Part shown: piece after piece, positions 57,391 to 64,000 of the stretch | Position numbering within the stretch: position 1 is the first letter of the stretch | Layout: each line of letters opens with the position of its first letter | From: Epiperipatus broadwayi | Taxonomy: Eukaryota; Onychophora; Udeonychophora; Euonychophora; Peripatidae | Direction: 5' to 3' | DNA: 64,000 nucleotides | Assembly (NCBI GenBank): GCA_028023455.1 | Contig: JAQFVV010012446.1 | Coordinates: 4,157,501 to 4,221,500 of the forward strand | Made by a program: the position numbers and the translations under genes | The notes under the pieces: generated by a model | What the model was told of the DNA's origin: nothing | The model's input: the letters and a program-made list of their open reading frames with translations, nothing else | Databases searched by the model: none

Positions 57391-57409
57391 AAATTGTAGA
57401 AGTTTGTTT

Positions 57410-58110
57410 ATTGTTGTAAATTTAAAAAGTGATGCCTCAGAATTTCATTACATATTTTATCAAAAAATAATTGAGGAAAATGTGCATTTGGACCAAATTT
57501 TGATTCTTTTTATATATCAAACTTTATTGTCTCCAAAATAAATAATAATACCTTTACCCCAGTTAGCAAGGACAATTAGTGCCCCAAAATGTATCTCAAA
57601 TCAAAAACTTAAACAAATATAATAACTTCATATGGGAAACAATTTGTTATTTTTAATTCAAAATACATAAAAAAAAATTGATTAAATTGAAAAAAAAAAA
57701 CATAATTAATGAAGAAACATTTTACTAAGCATATTATTAAAAAAATGTATGAGAAATATACTGTATAAAACATTGTGGTAGCTGTAAATTAAAAAAAATA
57801 TATATGTAACTTTTTCATTGATGATCTGCCATTTGTTTTTTAAATATTGAGAGAAAATTTTCTAATTCACATTTTAAAATTTAAAAAAAAAAACAACAAC
57901 TTAACACAATGTGCATTAAAAAAGTTTTTTTGATGTATTTTGTATTCTATTATCTTTTTTTTATTTTTGTAAATAATAGTGCTGCTGTTAATTTTTTTTA
58001 ATGAATTCTATTTATTTTATGTAAATGCAGTAAAATTAAATAAAAATTTAATAAATAAATGTAATGTATGGCTAATTGCTAATGTTTTAATTCTTTCTTA
58101 GTACAAAGTT
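57410..58110. other. AT-rich DNA, no supported gene
   Basis: The frame 57359-57541 begins in the TIR and has no motif. Long A runs. Confidence 0.4.
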
Positions 58111-58117
58111 CGTAACA

Positions 58118-59822
58118 GATGGAATTTAAGTTCCAAACTTTTGATTGGTCAATTACAGAATTAGCAGTAAAAAATATATTTATCTTTTAAAACTATATTT
58201 GTTTTAGTTTGGTTTCTAATAGAAAAATTAATATTTAGTTAGATTATTAAATTACATGAAAGTTTTTTAAAAAATAAATTTATGTTTATAATTGATGAAA
58301 ATAATGTATAGGGCTAAATACAAAACATATGTCTGTCATCCAATTATGTATTAAAGTTATACATTATTGCCAACTTGCCTTCATATAAAAGTAAATATTT
58401 TTTACTAAAATCTGAATTATTTTCTAAAATAATTAATATTTTACAAATAATTTGTGAAAAAATAATAAATGTGTTAAAATGGGTTCTAAAACTTATGTTT
58501 TCACTTTGAAAATCAAAATTGAAAAAATAGAACTATCAAAATTGTTGACAGGTGCTCTTTTTTGGAGAGAATAAAAGACAACCAATTAGCACCTTGGAAG
58601 GTAAGATTTATCTTATTGTTATAACACTAAATTTAAATATTATTGATTTATTAGTTGTAAAAAAATTCTTAAAATGGCTTCATTATTCAGTATAGTTTTT
58701 CCTCAGGAAAATTAGCAAAGTAATTCTAAAAGTAGTGATTAGAGAGTTGAGTAAAAACTGTAAACATATAGATAATATGTCAGTGTGGTCTATACTCAGA
58801 TGTGATTAATAATCTCAATAATTATTTTTTTGCTAATACTATAAGTATTTTTAACAGCTGCCACTATCTTGAATATCAGAAACAAATTATATGATTAATG
58901 GTTTAAATTTGAGCAAATAAATGATATTTTTAACTTATGTTTAGTAATCTTTGATCATATAAAGTTGATTATTCATATAAAGTTGATTATTAAATGCATA
59001 ATGCACAGAATCATTTTTTCTCAAAATAATTTACAATTATGCTGTGTAATATTTTACATTTATGACTTTCGTAATAATTTTAATCCATAATATTGATTGA
59101 GTAAACATATTTTATCTAATGTACACATTTTAAAATTTAATATTAACTTTTTCCCTGTTTTCTCTGATCATAAATGATGTCAGAAAGTATTGGCTTTAAC
59201 TCATCACTCTCAAACCACTAATTTTTGTAATTTTGCCAGTTTTATGCTTATTTTATCAAGAAAATGTACCATATGATGATGCCCCCCTTTAAAATTATTT
59301 TACAACTAAAAAATCAATAATATTTAAAGTTATAACAATGAGATAAGACTTGTCTTCCAAGACACTGATTGATTGTTTCTCATTCTCTACAATAGGGAAG
59401 TCTAAGTTCTTTGCTTTGATTTTCAAAGTGAAAATGTATGTTTTAGAGTATTTTTTACATATTTATTAGTATTTTCAAAAAATATGTAATAAAAGATAAT
59501 TATTTTAGAAGAATAGTTCAGATTTTAGTAAAAAGTATTTACTTTTACATGAAAGTAAATTGAAAAAGAAATCAATGATGTAGGCTGCATTTTGTAATAG
59601 GTTACAAAAAGTATGTTTTATGTTGTCTACTATAGATTATTTTTATCAATTACAAATAGAAATTTATTTTTGAAAAACTTCATTTACTTTAATAATCTGA
59701 TAAATTATTAATTTGTTTTTTAGGAACTAAACTAAAACCAGTATAATTTTAAAAGACAAATATATTTTTACTGCTGATTCTGTAATTGACCAATCAAAAG
59801 TTTAGAACTTTAATTCATTCAG
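58118..59822. repeat. Large foldback element, ~1.7 kb
   Basis: The left arm (58118 to about 58700) and right arm (about 59280 to 59822) are inverted copies. Landmarks: CAAACTTTTGATTGGTCAAT, GAATTAGCAGTAAAAAATAT, TTTTCACTTTGAAAATCAAA, AAGATTTATCTTATTGTTAT with complements on the right. The unpaired centre of ~580 bases is AT-rich with no frame of note. Diverged, with indels; an old foldback transposon or inverted duplication. Confidence 0.72.
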
Positions 59823-59852
59823 CCAATATTGATTTTGAATTATGAAATGGTT

Positions 59853-60003
59853 AATACACTTTGTTGTTACACATAAAGCATGTTTTTGATTACTTATTGT
59901 ATTGGATGAATTTGACATTTTTTTTTTTAATACACTTTGTTGTTACACATAAAGCATGTTTTTGATTACTTATTGTATTGGATGAATTTGACATTTTTTT
60001 TTT
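59853..60003. repeat. Perfect tandem duplication, period 76 bp
   Basis: AATACACTTTGTTGTTACAC through GGATGAATTTGACATTTTTT occurs twice (from 59853 and from 59929) with no differences outside the T-run. Very recent slippage, or possibly an assembly effect. Confidence 0.95.
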
Positions 60004-60009
60004 GTTTTT

Positions 60010-60655
60010 GTAGTCACTGATCTTGAAAATATTCTTTATTTTGGATATATCACAAATGAAAGCACTGATTATCTAGCAAGATTACTGGATGAATATCTGA
60101 TAAAATTCATTAACTGTATTTTAATTCTATAATCAAAGCAATATTATATACTGTAAAATGAATAAACTCTTTACGGTACTATATATAATTAGCATCAACA
60201 TCACCATTTTATTTTTAGATGATGTGGCTTTAATGACATCATTATCCAATGACATCATCAATCTTATAAAATAGCTACAATTTTTGCAAAATGACTTTTT
60301 TTTTAATAATTGTAAGAACAAATAATCAATTGTAAATTAAAAATATTGAATACAATTGATGATAATTGCTGTGGTGAAATCTCACACAAAGTTTTCATTC
60401 TACTCAGGGTATAGGTGTATTTAAAATTGGGATCACTTGACAGTTTACAAAAGCAGTAATAAATTATCACGATAGTTTATAAAAGTAAAAACATCATCAT
60501 GTGACAATTTATAAAAACCAAAAATTAAACTTTGCAGTTTGAGATAAACAATTGGGGATAGATCAGAGATTATAGTTTAGTTTTAGTTAATAAAAATATT
60601 TACCAGTAAATGTGTTTACATATTTAAAAACATGTACGTGAAGTAACTTTAAGAT
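60010..60655. other. AT-rich DNA, no supported gene
   Basis: The minus frame 60133-60321 has background composition. Confidence 0.4.
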
Positions 60656-60664
60656 TAATTAAAT

Positions 60665-61010
60665 CCTTCATCTTTATCATTTTCAATCATAATTCATCCA
60701 CGCAGGATGAAAGTTTCCCTAAGTTTAATCCAAAATTCTCCAATCGTTAGCCTTTTTTCACCACAACACACCTGAAAACTTCTTTATTTTATCCATCCAT
60801 TTTATATGTGTCTCTTTTTAGGTTTTTTATAATTTCTTGGGATTCAGTTTAAAGCTTTGACTGACCATATTATTTTTTTCTAGCCAAGCTCCAATTTCAG
60901 TCCCGTAATTGTTTTACTGTTATCAGTGATATCTGTTTGTTTTTTCATCCATGTATTTCATTTTGGATATTTTCTTGTTACTCCTGGCATTCATTTACAT
61001 ATATATATAA
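60665..61010 (-). pseudogene. RTE-like LINE 3' remnant
   Basis: Minus strand: RDTYKMDG.NKEVFRCVVVKKG, then GLNLGKLSSCVDEL. It parallels the RWMDEIKK ... WR.LGEAFI tail of the copies at 12650 and 18195. Also ends near the TTACTCCTGGCATTCAT word (compare 12934-12952). Heavily decayed. Confidence 0.6.
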
Positions 61011-61118
61011 AATAAATTTATTACCATATATTTGTATAAATTATCCCAGGATTTTTTTTCATCATTTGTTGATTGTATTAATATAAGTATCCACACACAC
61101 ATTTATATATCTACTAAG

Positions 61119-61455
61119 ACAATAAAGCCAATTACTCAAGGCTTTAATAGGTCTATAAATGTAGATGATAACAATCAAACTTCAAGTTATCAGCAATCTC
61201 AACCTGTAGTCAAGGCAACCTCCTTTATTGTTAAAGGTGGTTGCCTTGACTACAGCTTGAGATTTCTGATTGTTTAAGCATTGATTGCAATAAAGCCAAT
61301 TATTCAAGGCTTTAATAGGTTTATAAATGTAGATGATAACAATCAACCCTTAATTATCAACAATCTCAACCTGTAGTCAAGGCAACCACCTTTATTGTTA
61401 AAGAAGGTTGCCTTAATTACAGATTGAGATTGTTGATAATCAAGTGTTGACATAT
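61119..61455. repeat. Tandem repeat of a hairpin unit, period 168 bp, two copies
   Basis: CAATAAAGCCAATTAYTCAA and GGCTTTAATAGGTYTATAAA begin each unit at 61120 and 61288. Each unit carries a hairpin CTCAACCTGTAGTCAAGGCA with its complement GGTTGCCTTGACTACAGCTT. Related words are at 826-902 and 25105. The frame 61032-61277 overlaps the first unit and is not a gene. Confidence 0.85.
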
Positions 61456-61459
61456 ATAG

Positions 61460-62025
61460 CTGGTTTTGATTTCTACAAGGGGGGGGGGGCATTTTGTAAA
61501 TTATATTACTAGCATTTTAAAATTTTGTTTCCTTTTCATAAATGTTAATAATATTCAGGTTTTTTTTAATATTTTATTTTGATAAATGGTAAATTTCAGG
61601 TACTGTTGAACAAGAGACAAAAGACATTAACTTGATGACCATTTTGATATTATTCCTTTGCAATTACTTATGAGTGATTGTAGGTTAATGTGAACGAATA
61701 ACTGTCATTTTTTTTGTTTATCTACAAAGTTTGACATTTCTGCCACACATAATTATTTTCATCATTTGTTTTCGCTAACCTGCAGTGAAATTAATGATTC
61801 AATGCTTTATTAATACAAATGGCTGTTTTTTTTTAAAAAAGTAAATAAATTGAAAAATATATTAAATTTTACATAAATGAATATACATTTTCTAATATTG
61901 ATCTGTGTAATTCTAATAATAGTGTTGTGTAAATTTCAAAATGGAATAGGCTGAGGTGGGAATAAATATTTTAAAAAGATATATACTGTAGTAACGAGGA
62001 AATAATAACATTTTCTAAAAGCAGA
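61460..62025. other. AT-rich DNA, no supported feature
   Basis: A G-run (61481-61490) and nothing else recognised. Confidence 0.4.
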
Positions 62026-62029
62026 TCTG

Positions 62030-62205
62030 GTTTAGCACGAAATACATATATTGATGATTATTTATCTTTTCAACATGTGTGTGATCAAGTGAATCAGCAG
62101 TATGAGATAGCATGGATGGTTGAGGGACATGTGAAAGTCTGAGTTCAAACCCCCTTTACATATAGCAGAGCAGGTACGAAAAAGTCTGTACTGTAGAAAA
62201 ATTCA
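62030..62205 (+). repeat. SINE-3 copy (tRNA-derived)
   Basis: GGTTTAGCACGAAATACATA, TATCTTTTCAACATGTGTGT, GCAGTATGAGATAGCATGGA, GAGTTCAAACCCCC (B box), then CAGGTACGAAAAAGTCTGTA and an A-rich tail. Confidence 0.82.
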
Positions 62206-62299
62206 TATTTTTAAAAGCAGATCTATATTAGTATTAATACAAAGAAACAATACAATCGTCTATGCACTTTACACAAAGCAAATACACTATTTTAATATT

Positions 62300-62362
62300 C
62301 CATACTTCCAAAAAGCTGACAGTTTTGACTTTCCAACAGTCTTCTTCAGAACTGGAATTTGC
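62300..62362 (-). repeat. Single hammerhead-like arm with GTC (family H3)
   Basis: Minus strand: CAGTTCTGAAGA (CTGAAGA is the complement of 62343-62349), stem GACT/AGTC, AAAAC, TGTC (GTC is the complement of 62318-62320), AGCTTTTT. AGTT before the core can pair with AGCT after the cleavage position to give a four-pair stem I. G12 is A, as in the H3 foldback. No partner arm. Confidence 0.6.
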
Positions 62363-62364
62363 AC

Positions 62365-62925
62365 ATTATATACACAAATACCATATCCTTAAATTATTAT
62401 TATTTTTATAAAATAAACTTTATTAATTGTAAATTATATACAAGTATTAACATATGTACGGGGGGGTTATGTCATAAGGAGCATGGCTTATAAAATATAG
62501 TTGTTATGACCCATGTCTGAAGGCAGATACAATGATTCAGTTTTAAAGTATAATTTATATCATTTCCAAATAATGAACAACTAAGAAAAATATTGCTCTG
62601 TCAAATTTTTTTCATAGTATTTTTGGGTATATATTTTAGGGCATATAAATATATATTATACTACACTATTATTTTTTTTAGAATGTTATATTATTGTTGA
62701 AAATTACAGAACAGCGAGCATGCCAAATGGTTGTAATAGTGTGAATAATTACTGTAGCATTATATGGATTAAATTTTTTGTTATTTTTTCTCAAGCAAAT
62801 TCTTTTAGATTTGCTTGTGGAATACAAAGTGTCGTAAAGATAATAAGTATAGACATGCTCCAAAAATGTGTATCATATCGTCTGAATGACTGTTACATAA
62901 GATAATATGGGATCCAGATTTAATT
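62365..62925. other. AT-rich DNA, no supported gene
   Basis: The overlapping frames 62678-62863 (-) and 62720-62905 (+) have no recognised motif. Confidence 0.35.
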
Positions 62926-62929
62926 TAAA

Positions 62930-64000
62930 ACAGTTAATGAGGAAGGTTTTTTGCAGGAATTGTGTTGAGTAATAAATTATGCAAAAGTTTTGGCCATGAT
63001 TGAGGAACACACATAGTTTGAAATCTGATTAAAGTTTTGGCAATTGGGATGGTTGACCATAAATGTCTGTCAGGATTTTTTTTCTTCAGATCTTTAGATG
63101 AAACACCCATTAAAGATTTGATGTTATAATTGTCCAACAGATCTGCATACTCAGTAGCGTGATCGGTATAAAAAAATAGCTTACATGCGGAAACTGAGCA
63201 AGCAATGTTATAGATGGAGGAATGGCTTTGAGGAGTGGATTGACTGTGGTTGCAATGTTCATCTTAGTTCTGATATAGGATACAAATGATTGAGGACATA
63301 TTAGATTAAGACTACCTTTGCAAATAGGAAAACAAGCACTTGTAATTGATAGGTGAGGTCAATTCCCAGATGTATGATTATATTGTGGTCATGATATACT
63401 CCTTAAAAGATGTATCCATGGACTGTAGTAAGCAAGTACACCAACCACAATAGCATTAACAATAGAAACTTTTACTATAGGGTAAAACAGTTTTCAGCAG
63501 AAGACTGTTTTATTTTTGTATTGAACTTGTTTATGACCAGATGATTTAAAATGATGGCCTAATTGTATTTGAGGTAAATTAATTGGAATTCTAATGTGCA
63601 CCTGTGAAGAATGAATGTAGATTGCATCCTATAGCTATCTCCCATGTGGGTGACTTACAAACTTGTATTGTAGATCCTGTTAGGGTTTCAAATTTGCTTG
63701 GAATATGCAGAATGATAGGAATATTTTATAGGTCTCTGAAGACTATCAGGACATCATCAACAAAAGGTATGACTGTAATAGTAGTACCAAGATGAGGAAG
63801 AAAGAGGTCTTCTGTGCACATGCTCAATCTTTTTCATCACATGGTCTATATATATGTTGCAAATAACAATGAAGCAAATGGTGAGTCTTGTGGGATATCT
63901 CGGAAGAAAGAGGTCTTCTGTGCACATGCTCAATCTTTTTCATCACATGGTCTATATATATGTTGCAAATAACGATGAAGCAAATGGTGAGTCTTGTGGG
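62930..64000 (-). pseudogene. Non-LTR reverse-transcriptase remnant, runs off the window
   Basis: From the right edge on the minus strand: DIPQDSPFASLLFATYI (the PQGSPLSPLLF box), then LPHLGTTITVIPFVDDVLIV (FVDD catalytic box, about 63745-63800), FRDL, NIPIILHIPSKFETLTGSTI and QVCKSPTWEIAIGCNLHSSQ. The minus frame 62934-63137 (SLMGVSSKDLKKKNPDRHLW, then STIPIAKTLIRFQTMCVPQS) would be its C-terminal part. Stops and frameshifts are present. The box order is that of non-LTR (LINE) reverse transcriptases; the clade is not clear. It is distinct from the jockey-like pseudogene at 45-47 kb. The plus frame 63604-63795 is its shadow. Confidence 0.65.
63795..64000. repeat. Direct tandem duplication at the window edge, period ~104 bp
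   Basis: GGAAGAAAGAGGTCTTCTGT through GGTGAGTCTTGTGGGATATC occurs at 63797 and again from 63901, with one difference (AACAATG / AACGATG). It duplicates the PQGSPLSPLLF-box region of the reverse-transcriptase remnant. It could be longer beyond the edge. Confidence 0.9.

Overview
The window is about 70% or more A+T. It carries no intact protein-coding gene that I can support, and it is eukaryotic. tRNA-derived SINEs with target-site duplications, decayed non-LTR retrotransposons, a Penelope-like element (PLE) fragment, hAT-type MITEs, foldback elements, microsatellites and minisatellites point to intergenic or intronic DNA of an invertebrate animal. The species cannot be named from the sequence. 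Nearly every open frame here is short and lies inside a repeat.

Layout. 1-5 kb: hairpins, a composite inverted element (1681-2344), a SINE and a large palindrome (4105-4968). 5.5-6.4 kb: first copy of a ~880 bp repeat whose second copy is at 21.4-22.3 kb. 7.3-13 kb: a compound microsatellite, three SINE-1 insertions and two LINE 3' remnants. 13.2-15.7 kb: a tandem array of tRNA-like units and a tandem duplication. 17.5-20 kb: an RTE-like LINE 3' end and SINEs. 22.8-30 kb: foldbacks and the first cluster of the 'Rep-A' family. 31-38.5 kb: a TIR-bearing tRNA-like element, a hAT MITE and a 62-bp minisatellite. 44-50 kb: a near-perfect palindrome, a degenerate jockey/CR1-like reverse transcriptase, a PLE C-terminus with a GIY-YIG domain, and a decayed satellite. 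50-56 kb: the main Rep-A cluster. 56.5-64 kb: a SINE, a composite TIR element, a 1.7-kb foldback and a reverse-transcriptase remnant running off the edge.

The most interesting signal is RNA-based. Rep-A copies carry the conserved core of a type I hammerhead ribozyme: CTGATGA, a short stem II, GAAAC, a two-base loop, then GTC. At least two copies (34854-34883 and 55352-55381) keep every core residue, though their outer stems are eroded. Several unrelated hairpin families, and the 3' flank of the PLE fragment, carry a related CTGAAGA / stem II / GAAAC core. Hammerheads of this minimal kind are known from Penelope-like elements and animal retrozymes, so the window looks like a graveyard of ribozyme-bearing non-autonomous elements that PLE machinery may once have mobilised. 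Activity, and the link to the PLE, are inference.
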